From Oxyruncus cristatus (Eukaryota; Chordata; Aves; Passeriformes; Cotingidae), in the NCBI GenBank assembly GCA_013399855.1, contig VXAY01002919.1:331360-395359 (forward strand): DNA of 64,000 bases, in the 5' to 3' direction. Positions within the stretch are counted from its first letter, which is position 1, and each line of letters starts with the position of its first letter. The notes beneath the pieces were generated by a model. The model ran no database searches. It was not told the DNA's origin and saw only the letters and a program-made list of their open reading frames with translations. The translations under genes were made by a program, and so were the position numbers. Shown piece by piece: positions 1 to 11,364 of the stretch.

Positions 1-296
1 GCAGGAGAATTCATCCATACTAGCTGTAGATAAAAAAAACAAGCTGTAGATAAAAAACCAAGGGTTGCCAGCTGGTGACCTGTGCAAACAAGGATATTCA
101 TCCATAACTAATTCCTTTTAGTTTCCTAAAGACAGTGTTCATTTCAGGCAAGAGAAAAAAGAACCATACCTAAACTGCACTGGCTTTTGTGTGAGTGCAA
201 TGAAAGAATAGTTAATCCTTCCCAATCTTGAAATGAATAGGCAATTTAGCATGTTACCAAACGTCACAGGTTATCTTTCTGTGTCTGTTGGTACCT

Positions 297-752
297 GTTG
301 GGGTTTAGGAATGATATTCTCCAATTTAGTACTCCCATGAAAACCCTCTCCCCCCTCCAACTGGGCAAAGATCACAGGTTGATATAAGGGTTAGATTAGA
401 ATTTAGAATAAAAATAAAAAGAATAACAATAAAAAATAAAATAAAAAGAATTACAATAAAATTAGAATTTACTGGAAACAGCAGTGAGATAAGAAAATGA
501 ACAGTAACAGCAACAATATTAATAGCAAAAGGTACAAGAAAAGTAATGAATCACACAGGAAAACAACCCAGATAATAGACAATAGTGGACACCACGTTTG
601 CTTAACTGGATGGAACCACTTCTCCCTGGAAGAGAGTTCCTTCCTCCTGCCCTGGCAGTGACCTGAGGGGGTACAAATTAACCTCTGGATCCTGGCCATG
701 GCCCCTCCTGGTTACTGCAAAAAACTACCCCTGTCCTGGCCAAAACCAGGAC
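297..752. mobile_element. Avian endogenous-retrovirus LTR fragment (copy A)
   Basis: Shares several blocks with a second copy at 6870-7906: GCTGGGGTTTAGG-type start, AACAGCAGCAACAATATTAA, and an end near CCCTCCTGGTTACTGCA followed by CTGTCCTGGCCAAAACCAGG. I recognise this as an avian LTR family but cannot name the subfamily. A 100-base A/T-rich simple stretch (about 390-470) lies inside it. No coding remnant was seen. Confidence 0.55.
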
Positions 753-979
753 GGTACCCTAAGCTGCTCCCTGTGCTCCAGGTTTTGATTCTGGACAGAG
801 AATCAGAGGTACTGATAAGAATTGCAGATATTCAAATGCAATCCTGACGACAGGATTATTGCTACCCTTTCTGTGTTCATTCACACCAGTTCTGGTTCAG
901 CTCCACCAGCACCATTTAACATCCCTCCCTCTGGAAGAGGTTCCTCTGCCCACAACGAGGAGATGTTATTACCTTACAG

Positions 980-1130
980 CTTTGCCACGTCTTTCTGGTG
1001 TTAATTCTCAACGAATAAAGTACCCTGAGGAGCTACAGTGTGTCCCAAACAAACAGGACAGCAGCGTCCTGGTCCCCACAAAGCACTTGCAAGCAGAACC
1101 CCCTGAATTTATGCTTACAGGCACTGCCCA
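980..1130 (+). CDS. RBBP6-like exon: end of DWNN domain
   Basis: The exon follows TTACAG and ends before GTGACT. Its frame reads GVNSQRIKYPEELQCVPNKQ then DSSVLVPTK, which lines up with the RBBP6 stretch running through EEYTDD and NSSVIVRR. It leaves two bases (CA) that complete a codon with the first base of exon 1257-1293. Similarity is moderate and the splice sites are weak, so the boundaries are less certain than those of later exons. Confidence 0.55.
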
Positions 1131-4100
1131 GTGACTCCAGATGCTTCAGGGTGGTGCTGACAAACACGGCTTTGGTTTGATGATCTGGTTTCAGTTCTTT
1201 ACCCTGGGTGCGAGTGCTTCACTGGAAGTTCTCATCACCTTTATTCCTTCTTCTAGATGTCAGAAGAATCCGGTGAAGGGAACACCAAAAGCAGTACGTA
1301 AACCCGCCATCTCTCACCTTTTTCTGCACACCACACTTAATTCTCAACAATTAACACAAATCCTTGTGTTAATTTTCCAAGCGTTGATGTATTTTCCCGT
1401 CAAATACAGTACACCTTGTAAATACAGCTGGTTTGACTCACTCAGCACAGGTTTTTCAGTTAAAACCTGAGTCAAGCTGTCATTTGCACAGCTCCCCAAG
1501 AGCCCTGCAGCTCGGTGCTAACCAGAGGCTTGGGGACTGCACTCCTGACAGCTCCTCCAGTTGCCATCTGGGAGGGAGGAAGGTATGGCTGCACTGAAAA
1601 AAAAAAAAATACAGGGCTGTGCTGTGAGCTCATCTATTCCTCATCAGTAAAAAGCTGTGTTTGGTCTCAGAGCAAGGAGAATAATATTAAATTCTCACAC
1701 TGCTCAAACCAATGTGGTTCACGTGGCCCGCGGTCTGATAAAAGACACGAAACCTGTTTCCTCAGGTTTTGGAGGCTACTCTGTCATGGCAAACACCTTT
1801 ACTGCAATAGTTTGAGCAGTTGGGCTTTTTTCTAGATGAAGTTGCTGTTCAGAGCTGGTGTTTTTATTTGGGTTCTGTGGGATCTGGTGAGTCTGGCATT
1901 TCTAAACTGGCTGCCAGGAGGGACAGAGGTCACGTTTCAGGGCTGCTATGCCCGTGCCTCATTGTGGCAAATGGTTCCACTGTGCTCAGAAAAGCATCTT
2001 CATCTGCATTTATAAGTGAGGAGGTATTAATTGCACTGAAAATAAGTTCCCTGTAGTGATGTTTCCTTCTCCAGTGGTTTTTATATCCTTTTTGGCTGAA
2101 AATTGACATCTTTCTGACCCCCTCCACTTCTACACAGTTGTGAGTATTTGACGGGGGTCCCTCTCTGAGATATTCTGAGCAACGAGTTGATCTCAGGCAG
2201 GTTTGTTTCTTTTGCTTTCTTTCCAGAGGCTTTCCAAATCTGTCATGAGGTTGGACCTTGTTTTGAACAAACACCCATGGCACTGGGATGGAAATGCCTT
2301 TTTCAGTGGCAGGGGATGGAATGCAGACTCTCAGGCTACTGTGGAGGTTAACTATTGCCATGTTTTGGTTGAAGAACTTGAATATGTGTTTAATTTTTTT
2401 GAACAGATTGCTGACCCTTCTGTACCTCTTCCTCTGGCCCAGCTCGTTGAGGTATAGATACTATTCTCAAATACTAAAAGGAAAAATACATTTGCTTCGT
2501 ATTTTTTAAATGTTATGCTGTGTTCTATATCTGGATAACCATTGTAATGTGAACAAAACTTTATTTTTAGTAATTTTAAGTACTCATTTTAAGTATTACT
2601 TATTTAAGTATATTATTTAAGTTTAAAATGTGTGTGTGTTTGGGTACTATCCTGGGAGAAGTTCCCAGTTTGGGAAGATAGAAGGGGAGCACCTTATCAG
2701 CCCCAACATAATGCTGCAGTACCACTCACCTTCAAGACACAAAGAAGAAGCACTTCAGCAGCTCTTCACTATTTGATTTCATTGATTTTGTGCTGAAAAC
2801 TAACACAGCAGAGAGTCCCTTCTTCTGATAATAAAGGCTGGAGTTCATTTCCCAAAGAAAGAAACCTCTTCCCACTGGTAATGTCTTCCCTCCTCCACTG
2901 TAGAAATCACATGACGTACATCGGCCAAAAGGAAAAAAGAAAGATCAGTTTGGAAGGCAGCCACCAAAAGAAATTGGTCCTCACTTGTGCTGTCCTTAAA
3001 GATGCTGTTGGCTCTGTAAACTAGTGAATATTTACTCTATAATGTGAAAACCTGTCCAAGTGGTGTTCACATTCCAGCTTTCGAGAAAATCAAAGCTTTT
3101 CAGAGAAATGCAGGAACAAAGCAGCTGAGGGCTGTTGCTCACTCTGACCTCTGCAGTGCAGGCTGGCTCAGCATGGAGGCAAAGTGCTCTAAAACATTTT
3201 CTGTTCTATTATTGCTATGCACAAAATGCCGTGTTTGAATTTTGATTTGTTCTGGTAGTGGGTTTGGGGGGCTTGGATGTGTTTTGTAAAACCATTTCGG
3301 TTCAAACAAATTAGTCAAGTATCTGTAACTTTTTTTTTTTTTTTTAATGTTTATGGAAATTGTTTCATAGATGTCAGTCTGGGTTATGTCACTTGGAGAA
3401 AAACCTGTCTGTGAAACAACCACACAATAAACTTGCTTTTTGCTGTGAATAAAAGCAAAGCCCTGAGTGGTTTGGTGCTCGAAGGTCCAAACCACTCACT
3501 TACTCCCTTAGGCCCCGCTTGTACCTGGACTAGTGTGTAATAAAATCATTTGAACAAATGTTACTCAGGAAAAAAATCAGCTGGCTTCAATAATTTGAAG
3601 ATCTCGCTGTGCAGGGGGGGTTCTGTCACAAGGTGGATGGATGTGAAAAAAGACCAGGTCAACTGCCAGAAACTGCAGGTTGTGCTTTCTGCAGTTCAAT
3701 GAGGGAATAGCAAGAAGCTGGGGAACGTGCAGTTGGACTCCCTGCAGCACACGATGGTCAGATTGCTGATAAAAATCTTTGTCTCGTGGAGCAATTACGA
3801 AAAGCTTGTTTCCTTTCAATGCTTCTGTGTCTGAAGCTGAATTTCAGCAAGCAAAGCCAACCGCCCTACCTCTGCAATGGTGTGTCCTCTTAATCTGCAA
3901 AATGTAGACAGTGCTGCTTTTGCACACATCTCAACTACAAGTGCAGCAGAGACCTTCTTCCTATAGTTTGGAGCTTGAAAATCAGTTTTAAAAATGCTGG
4001 ATGGTACAACTTTTTCAACACAAAGCTTCGGTCCTCTTGGAAGCAGAATTGGAGACCGGTTACCCAAGAATTCCTGTGAGGTACCACCAGAGCCCAAGGC

Positions 4101-7100
4101 TCTGAGCGCCCCAGAACGCTCTTTCCAAGTAGGCCCCCAGGCTCATAAACGTCACGGAATGGTGCAAGGACTCTCCAGAAGATCCTCAGGACAATCCTGT
4201 TTTATATCAGCAGCTGTTTTCATCCGGCCCCAGCCAGCCCCGGGCTGCTCTTCCCAGGGCTGGTGTGAGCGGTGTCGCCTTTGGCTGGGGTGGGGCTTAA
4301 CCACGTTCCTCAGGTGTGTGTCCAATCCTTCCCTGCTGCACAGAGCCCCAGTCTGGCTGAGACCAACGTTCCCGAGGAGGAGAGGATCAAAGTCATGATG
4401 ATGCAGTCCTGCTCTTACTACGATCCCAGCAAGTAAGTGCTGATCAGGTCAAATCCGGCCGTGGAGGGCGATGGAGAAACCGTAGAGACGTTTTGAGAAG
4501 GGAGGACACGTGCAAGCCTTGTCCTTTTTTTTCCCCAAAAAACTTGCAGTTACCTGAAGGTGCCCTTGGCTCCACTCCCACCGTCCAACACTTGCTTTAA
4601 ATGCGGACAGCAAGGTCACTGTAAGAAGAAGTGCCCAAACACAGGGGTAAGACTGGGGAGAACTGCTGGGATTGGTGCAGCTTTTATGGCTTTTTACCTT
4701 GGCAATTATGCAGCAAACACATGAATGCTCCCGTGAGGGATTGTTTCCCTTGGGGTGAAATACGAAGTTTATGTGCCAATGTTGTAACACTCTTCAAAAT
4801 TAAAGGGAGACCTGAAGTTATTGATGAAAAATTTCCTTTTTCTGAGGTCGTAGGCATTAAATATGCCTGTAGATCCCTCTCTGTGAGAGACACCTATTTT
4901 TGTATATTGAAATTTATGTATATTTATGAATATTCTGGAAATTTTTGTGGTTTAAACTCCTTCCAATGACAACTCACGGTATTTGATATTTTGTATAAAA
5001 CCACAACGTTTCTGTTGACCCCATCTATTGAATGTTTGTGTGTTTTCATTGCACAAGGCTCTGGATGAGTATTCACACCTTTTAATGTTTAAATGGCTGT
5101 TCATGGGGCATGAATTCAGCCTCAGCTGTAGATGGGGAATAGATGTTTCCCCAGTGACTGATTCAGAGCTCTGGATTCAGCCCCTTGGAGGAGGAGGGGG
5201 TTTGTGTCCCCTCTCTGAGCCAAGGGGTATTTCACCCTTAAGGAACCCGAAGTTAAGTCCAAGAATGACAACTGAGTTCAAAACACTCCCTCAGCCTCTG
5301 GAACATCCTTGGAAATTCATTATACGTTCATTAATATTCCCATACTGATTCTGGGAAATAAGTATTGGGATGGAGCAACCCCTACCTTCGGTAAAAGGAG
5401 AGGATTAGAGGTTTTGCCACTTCAAATAATCATTGAAACACCATTTTAAGCTTGGGTTTTAGGATCAGCTACGTCTGCATTTCTTTCCTTAGCAGGGCAG
5501 AAACACTGAGGCTGTTCCCAGAATTAAAAGGAGCTCAGGGATTCCAGCGAGTTTCATGGTGGAGGTGAAGGACCCCAGTGCAAGGGGAACAATGATAACA
5601 CCCAAGGGAAAATACGCAATACCAATTATTAATGTGTAAGTACGGGATTAAAGGGACTGATCCAAAAGTGAACAAGGAGAGGCACTTGCTAATACAGCCA
5701 GATGGTGACAGGACAAGGGGCATTGGTTTTAAATCCACAGAGGGCAGGGTTAGATGGGATATTGGGAAGGAATTCCTCCCTGTGAGGGTGGCGAGGCCCT
5801 GGCACAGGTTGCCCAGAGAAGCTGTGGCTGCCCCATCCCTGGAAGTGTCCAAGGCCAGGCTGGACGGGGCTTGGAACAGCCTGGGCTAGTGGAAGGTGTC
5901 CCTGCCCAGGGCAGGGGGAACTAAATGGTCTCCAAGGTCCCTTCCAACACAAAACATTCTATGATTCTCTGATTTGTCATTATGGATGTGCTTATGCATT
6001 TTAAGAGGCACTCGGTAGCCCTTCTGTTTATCTATCTTCTCTTTATCTTATCTTCTCTTTATCTTATCTTTATCTTTATCTTATCTTTATCATATCTTAT
6101 CTTTATCTTCCTTTGGTAGAAGTTCTAACACAAACTTCTTCTACTTATAAAATGTATTTACCCAGAGACCAGCTTTACCACGAGTCCGTAATTTAGCAAA
6201 AGGGAAGGTGGAATTCATTTCATTTCATCTCATTTCTAGCTGTCAAAAAGTTATTTTTCTACCCTGAGCTCATTTCTTAGTTGATGCAATGATGGGAGAG
6301 TTTTGCAGAAGGAAAACTGTTTCGCCCTCCCTCTTCTCGTATTAAGGCTACAAAAAAAAGCAGTTTAAATTAAATGCCTGCAGTTTAGGGGGCTAACGTG
6401 GGCTGGGAAGAATTCCACCTGTTATTTTCCTTTGATAAATCCCAAAGCTTGGAAAAGTTTTCCTTTACGGGCCTTTAACTTCTGTCTTTTTCCTTCCCCT
6501 CTCCCCGCACCCCTTCAGGGAAGCTTATGCCAGAGAAAGGAAGGAAAAGCCTCCCCTTTTACAGGAGGAGCCAACCTCTTCCTCCTCCCCAGCTCCTATT
6601 CCAGATGAGCTGTTACGTCTCATCTGTAGAGAGATAATGACTGATGCAGCTGTAATTCCCTGCTGTGGAAGAAGTCACTGTGATGGTTGTAAGTGTCGAC
6701 CCCACCTCTGTAAATTCAGAACATCACACCTGATCTTCTGAGAGCAGAAACTGGATGGAACGAGATGACTGTGTTACCAGTTCTGTTTAATACTTCAGTC
6801 TACTCTGAATAGGAAAGGACTCGTCTCATGCAAAAGAAAAAAAAAGCAGGAAGCATTTTTCCCTTTGCTGGGGTTTAGGTACAGTAGTCCCCAGTTTAGT
6901 GCTCCCACTGAAACGCTCCAAACTTGCTCACTCCCCGTCCTCATCCCTCTCCCCCCGCGGCTGGATGGAGAGGAGAACTGGAGGCACAAAAGGGAAAGAT
7001 CATGGGCTGAGATAAGAACAGTTTACTAGAGACAGCAATGAATTAAGAAACAAACAGCAGCAGCAACAATATTAAATAGCAGAGTGTACAAAATAGGCAA

Positions 7101-10100
7101 ATGATTCCCACACAAGTGTTCCCCAAGCAGAACCCGGCGCTACCCCGACCACTCTCTCTGCCTCTGTCCTGACTGGAAGGGACCCATCTCCTCCCCACAC
7201 ACACACATTTTTGATGTGATTTTTGTTGCCTAAATGCCTACACATGATTTTTGTTGCCTAAAATCAAAGAAAAATTCTCTGGACAATTTTAGTGTAGAAA
7301 GGCCGAGAGCAGGTCTTTAATTAAAGCGCCTTAAGGTGCATAAAATACACTTTTGCACAAGCACACAGGATAGCTTTTACAATTTATAACGCTAGCTAAT
7401 TATCATATCTAATGGGATACACCCATCCTGAAAATTGTTCGCCCTCCAGGACCTCCCTCAGGCCCACCTCCCTGAATTGGGTGGGTGGTCTTCCCCCTTC
7501 CTCTACCTTCCTCTATCTTCCTCTTCCTCATGATGTTCTGTCCTGCTCAGAACAATTTTGAGGGTTCTGGGCCTTCTGAACAGCTTTGACTGAAGTTATA
7601 TCAAGGAATGCCCTGGTTATACCATGTTCTTGTACACTCTCTGCAGACTAGCTGTCCTTTAGCTTGCTAAAGGTCTCTATTCATTGAAATCCTTGATGTA
7701 AGCAATATTTTGGAATTTAGTACCAAAGTATTTAGTTAAAAGCTCTGCCCTAAAATTACTAAAAACTACATTAAAATCTATAGACCTATGGATCTTAAGG
7801 CATCACCTTGTGTGTGGTGTGAGGTGGTACAGAATAACCCCAGGGGTCCTGGCCGTGCCCCTCCTGGCTACTGCAAGAATTCACCCTGTCCTGAGCAGGA
7901 CTAGGGTGTCACCCACCCCTTATTCTAAACCACGTAGGTCATGTCGTTTCCACGGTCAGTGGCCATCCCTCCAAGATGCCTGTGGAGTTCATTCAGTCCC
8001 TGGTTGTGGTTTCTCTCCATCCTAGAGGTCTTAGAAGGCAGGAGGCAGGGGAGGGGTGGTTGCAAACTGCACCAGGAGCTCCTGACTGATGTGTCTGGAG
8101 CAGTCCACACGCTCTGTCCGTGGAAGGGGACACAGGAGCAGTGCCATTCAGCAGCCAGTGTCACACAGTTCAACGTTACAGACTGTTCTCACCCAGAAAT
8201 CAAATCCCACTCAGGCTCATGTCTTGTCTCCCTGTCCCTCTGCATTATCCACTGAGTGGACCCAGGTCCTCGAGCAAAAACAGTCCCCCAAATGGGTTTG
8301 CCCTTGGCTGAGGCAGGACTAATCCAAACTGTCACCAGGAGGACAGGGAGAGTGGAGACAAGGCTGGTCCAAACACCAAGACACAGCATCGACATCTTCA
8401 AATGTCACCACAGCTAAATGTCAGAACTGTGGCATGTTAAAACTGTTTCCACTGTCGAACATTTAGAGCCTCACGTTCCCACTCGAGACCATATTGACCC
8501 TTTTGCAAGATCATATTCAGCCATTAATCTTGTGCATGTTTTTACAGTTGGTGAGAACCCCCAAAATTTCTTTAGTTTGGCTAAAACCTGTTTTGATTGT
8601 CCTAATCAGGTGTTAGAACAGCACTGCTGGAATCAGAGGGACATACTTCCCCAACCTGCCACCAGAAAGGGGTTTCTGCTGATTCTTCAAATGCCAACCA
8701 GCTCCTAGGCCAGGTAACAACGACTTTTACTTAAACTGTCCATAAGAAAAGCTATTTGTAAAGGGAAATAATTACTAATTTACGTCTCCTTCAGCAGGGC
8801 TAAGTCGAATAACGTTTAATTTATTTCTCAAACACATTTTCTGCTGTTGCAGAAGCAGACAGCTCTTTAGACATGGTCTGGCAAATCCAGATCACACTCC
8901 TGTTGAACATCCCTTCCCTTTCCAGTCAGGTGTTAAACCTGGAGCACTTTAAATACAGGTGCTCTGGGTTGTCACTCATTGCTAACAGTGTTTCGTGGGA
9001 TGCTCCTGCATCTGTCATTGGTTTATTTTGGATTGACAGCAGTTACAGCAGCACACAAGTGATTCTCCTCTGTGGAGACTTTTGTTCACAGGTCTACTGA
9101 AGTCTCATGGTGTCTGTTTGTAAATGTTCTTCTGCCTCTAGGCTGTGGATGACCTCCAGAGTGGCAAACCCATCTGGGAACCGTAAGTATTCCACAGAAA
9201 TGCAATATATGGATTTATAGCGAAATAAGTACGCACAGACAGTCGTGGAGAATAGAAGTGGTAATTAATTTTTAAATGGCTTCATTTGAGTGGGCACTCA
9301 CAAAGGGGATCTGTGCTTACAGGAAGATTGTTTAAAATGAAACTCCAGCACGTGATTGATAAGAGGACTCTGAAAACTGAGCTCTTTTTGAGGAAACCAT
9401 AAGTACACATAAAAAATAAATTTAATTAAAGCATGAGATGGAAAGCTGCCCTTCCGATTCCTGACTGAATAAGGCTGAAGAAAGTAATTTCCCAATAGAA
9501 ATCAGCCTCTAACACTCTTTTTATTAATGACTTAGTCGATTCTGATTGAGCAAATTCCTGGAAAAGTCAAGGCTGTTATTTCATGACCGTTTTGAACGTC
9601 CTCAATTTAGTCATCTCAGAGCCAGGCTGCTTTCTCAGCTGGAGAGGGAGGAGTTTGTTTTATTTACTTAGTCCTTCCTTTTGGTATATTTGCTAGAGAT
9701 GGACTGTAAGGGTGCATTGTGTTTATAAAATCTTACAGATAAATCAAAACAAACCCCAGAATCCATCCCACAGATGGTCTAAAAATCTCAAATTCAGCAA
9801 GCCAGAAAATAAGCACCTGAGGGACAAAAACAGGCCAAAACCATCATCCTGAGCCAACAGCACAGGGAGCCTCTGTGGGAGAAGTTAAAAGGAGTTTGAG
9901 AGCAGACAAGTTAATACCTGCTCAGGAGTTTGAAGCTCTGAAGTGTGAGGTGCTGAGGGACTCCAGGAGGGCCAGAGGAGCCCTGGGCACAGGGGAGTCT
10001 CTCAGGAGCATGGGCAGCCTCCCCTCACAGTCACAAAACTGAGTATGAAAAGAGAGAAGCCTGGGGAGACTGCTGGGGGGAGGGGGTGGCAGGCAGGGGT

Positions 10101-11302
10101 GAGGATCTGGGAATGAGCAGAGTCTGAAGGGAACAGGCAGCTGGAGATAAACGAGAAAGCTGAGAGCACGAAACGCCAGCCTGATACCCCTCCATCACTT
10201 CCCTCTTTAACATCAGGGCAGAGAGTAGCACACAGGGGCACGAGTTTTGGATTTCTTTAGAAGAGAAAACCTGATGTTTCCCATCTCCCAAAATCCCTCG
10301 GGCAGGAGCCTGTACAGTGGCTGTGGGTGATGCTGTCAGAGCCTTCCCCAGAGTCACGGCACTGAGTCACCTTCCCAGAGTTTAGAAGCTTTCAGGAATG
10401 ACTTTTCTCCACGTGCTCCCTGGCCTTGGTCAGAGCAGAGGGGTGTGCAAGACGTTCCTCAGACGTGTGGCCAGCAGAACACTCCTCTCTGTCCCCCGCA
10501 GCACCAGCGTTTTTTCACCCTGTACAAACTGCCAAACGAGTACTGAGTTTGGGCTGAGGTGGCATTTTAAAAGGAGCTCTGCTCTTCGGGCTGGATCGTG
10601 TTTGCTCCGCGCCTGGTACGACACTACAGCCGCTCAGACGTGCTCTTTCGGCTCTCCCCACCGCAGCAGCGATTCCTGCTGCGCGTAACTGCGGAGCGGT
10701 GAGAGCTGCGTGCATTCTGCACCGGCAGAGGCCGGTGTCACCCCCTTAAATCCATCCGTGGCTCTGGCAGTTCAAGTGACACAAGAGAGCGGAGACAGCC
10801 TGACCTTTCCCGGGTGTGTTTGCACTCGCAGAGCAGCAGCTGTTCCACCTTGTCAGCAGAAACTCTCACGTTGTTACCGGGTCCTTCCGTGGGCAGCAGC
10901 CCACGATGCCGCTACCGGCAGCCAGCTGCAACGAGCTCTGACTGACATAATCATATGAAAAAAAAAAAATAAAAAAAACCCCAAACCGAATTCGGGAGGA
11001 AAACGACAGGGAAGAGGGACCGTTTTGAATTAGGTTCCTTTTTTTTTTGTTCTGTTTCGCCCCCGCGCAGAAAACTCCGTTCACGGCCAAGGTCTCCAGG
11101 CGTGAGAGACGAGCCTGCGAAAGCAGATTCCGTGATTTTCAAACCGAAAGCTAAAAGTGGTAAGAGGAAGCGGAAAGCAAGAGCGACTGTGGAAAGACAA
11201 TTCAATCAAACCAGCTCGAGCTTCCCAAGACAAAGGGGACACACCGGCCATGAAGAATGTCCTCGAATGGAACCTCCTGTGAAGCAGGTGAAGAAGGAGT
11301 AG
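980..11302 (+). CDS. RBBP6-like protein, compact form (5' end outside window)
   Basis: Ten exons join in one open frame: 980-1130, 1257-1293, 2407-2451, 4344-4432, 4550-4646, 5496-5635, 6519-6688, 8610-8713, 9142-9182, 11071-11302 (stop). Every junction has AG/GT sites and matching phase, giving about 367 residues. In order the product shows the end of a DWNN (ubiquitin-like) domain, a CCHC zinc knuckle (CFKCGQQGHCKKKC), the family block ending in KGKYAIPIINVEAYA, a RING-like segment (PIPDELLRLIC...IPCCGRSHCDGC) and a basic tail ending EPPVKQVKKE. RBBP6 is a nuclear E3 ubiquitin ligase and pre-mRNA 3'-processing factor of about 1,790 residues; this copy lacks the proline-rich, SR and Rb/p53-binding regions. 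Two RING zinc ligands are replaced (C to R, C to S), so ligase activity is doubtful. The first DWNN exons should lie left of base 1. The family call is firm from sequence; function is inferred. Confidence 0.85.
1257..1293 (+). CDS. RBBP6-like small exon
   Basis: A 37-base exon between TTCTAG and GTACGT reads CQKNPVKGTPKA and ends in phase 0. In RBBP6 the matching exon ends ATTKA just before IDDSSAS; here the next exon (2407-2451) begins IADPSVPLPLAQLVE, so the boundary is conserved. Confidence 0.6.
2407..2451 (+). CDS. RBBP6-like small exon (IADPSVPLPLAQLVE)
   Basis: A 45-base phase-0 exon between TTTGAACAG and GTATAG. It aligns with the RBBP6 linker IDDSSASISLAQLTKT and joins directly to SPSLAETNVPEEERIK in exon 4344-4432. 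Confidence 0.65.
4344..4646 (+). CDS. RBBP6-like exons with CCHC zinc knuckle
   Basis: This span holds two exons, 4344-4432 and 4550-4646, separated by a 117-base intron. The first encodes SPSLAETNVPEEERIKVMMM and the following residues. The second encodes the zinc knuckle, with C-x2-C-x4-H-x4-C spacing intact. RBBP6 has the same knuckle at this point, thought to bind RNA. Confidence 0.85.
5496..5635 (+). CDS. RBBP6-like exon between knuckle and RING
   Basis: Encodes RIKRSSGIPASFMVEVKDPS followed by KGKYAIPIINV, a close match to the RBBP6 segment between its knuckle and RING. The donor is GTGTAAGT. The acceptor is either AG at 5491-5492 or, better by alignment, CAG ending at 5495. Confidence 0.82.
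5695..5975 (+). mobile_element. CR1 retrotransposon 3' fragment
   Basis: Contains the CR1 3'-UTR hallmarks in sense order: GACAGGACAAGGGG, GGCAGGGTTAGATGGGATATT, GCCCAGAGAAGCTGTGGCTG, the AGTGGAAGGTGTCCCTGCCC block, and a terminal ATTCTATGATTCTCTGATT octamer-like end. It is 5'-truncated and sits in an RBBP6-like intron. Confidence 0.9.
6030..6112. repeat. TTATC/CTTTAT microsatellite
   Basis: An imperfect pyrimidine-rich simple repeat of TTATCTTTATC units in an intron of the RBBP6-like gene. Confidence 0.85.
6519..6688 (+). CDS. RBBP6-like exon: first half of degenerate RING
   Basis: Encodes EAYARERKEKPPLLQEEP, then PIPDELLRLICREIMTDAAV and IPCCGRSHCDG. In RBBP6 the start of the RING reads LLCLIC; here the first cysteine is arginine (codon CGT, one base from TGT). 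The next exon supplies the Cys after CDG. Confidence 0.9.
6870..7906. mobile_element. Avian LTR (copy B) split by a nested insertion
   Basis: Copy B matches copy A (297-752) on both sides: 6870-7200 and about 7803-7906. The last part again ends with CCCCTCCTGGCTACTGCA and CCCTGTCCTGAGCAGGAC. Between them lies about 600 bases absent from copy A, annotated separately as a second LTR-like insert. Copy orientation was not settled. Confidence 0.55.
7210..7800 (-). mobile_element. LTR-like insertion nested in LTR copy B
   Basis: On the minus strand this segment contains TTTAATTAAAGACCTGCTCT followed by CGGCCTTTCTACAC, the look of an avian ERV R/U5 region. It interrupts copy B, so it inserted later. 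A direct 28-base-period duplication of GATTTTTGTTGCCTA lies at its left end (7218 and 7246). Exact ends and target-site duplication were not resolved. Confidence 0.45.
8610..8713 (+). CDS. RBBP6-like exon: second half of degenerate RING
   Basis: Encodes VRTALLESEGHTSPTCHQKG and a tail ending NANQLLGQ. RBBP6 has HTCPTC here; this copy has HTSPTC (codon TCC, one base from TGC), so a second zinc ligand is lost. Length and phase fit both neighbouring exons. Confidence 0.88.
9142..9182 (+). CDS. RBBP6-like small exon after the RING
   Basis: A 41-base exon reading AVDDLQSGKPIWEP, which continues LLGQ from the previous exon and parallels RBBP6 LRQAVNNFKNETGYTKR. It is flanked by CTCTAG and GTAAGT and ends in phase 2, completed by the first base of exon 11071-11302. 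Confidence 0.75.
11071..11302 (+). CDS. RBBP6-like terminal exon, basic tail and stop
   Basis: Begins after CCCGCGCAG and reads KLRSRPRSPGVRDEPAKADS, a lysine/arginine-rich stretch, then CPRMEPPVKQVKKE and a stop at 11300-11302. The VRDEP..ADS.IFK and PR.EPP.K..KEE-like blocks resemble two separate blocks deep inside full-length RBBP6, so this tail appears condensed. Confidence 0.8.
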
Positions 11303-11358
11303 CCAACCCTATGTTCTTAATTCATCTTCATACTACCCCTTGTAAAACATTTCTGAAC

Positions 11359-11364
11359 AATAAA
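11359..11364 (+). terminator. Polyadenylation signal of the RBBP6-like gene
   Basis: An AATAAA hexamer lies 57 bases after the stop codon, at a suitable distance for the RBBP6-like transcript, and is followed by T/G-rich sequence. Confidence 0.7.

Noticed and set aside
822..860. Short LQIF-like match to the RBBP6 DWNN domain
   Set aside because: The match is only a few residues, has no continuation or usable splice site, and overlaps the better exon model at 980-1130.
1257..1293. Apparent frameshift in a DWNN exon (VRRI then a stop)
   Set aside because: In another frame the same bases read CQKNPVKGTPKA, end at the conserved RBBP6 boundary before IDDSS-like sequence, and join both neighbours in phase. 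No frameshift is needed.
3139..4398. Several open frames between the RBBP6-like exons 2407-2451 and 4344-4432
   Set aside because: No domain similarity and no phase-compatible splice sites; the flanking exons join each other directly as in RBBP6.
8856..9100. Possible RBBP6-like exon with EADSSLDMVWQ
   Set aside because: No similarity to the family, and exon 9142-9182 already continues the preceding exon in phase with a clear match.
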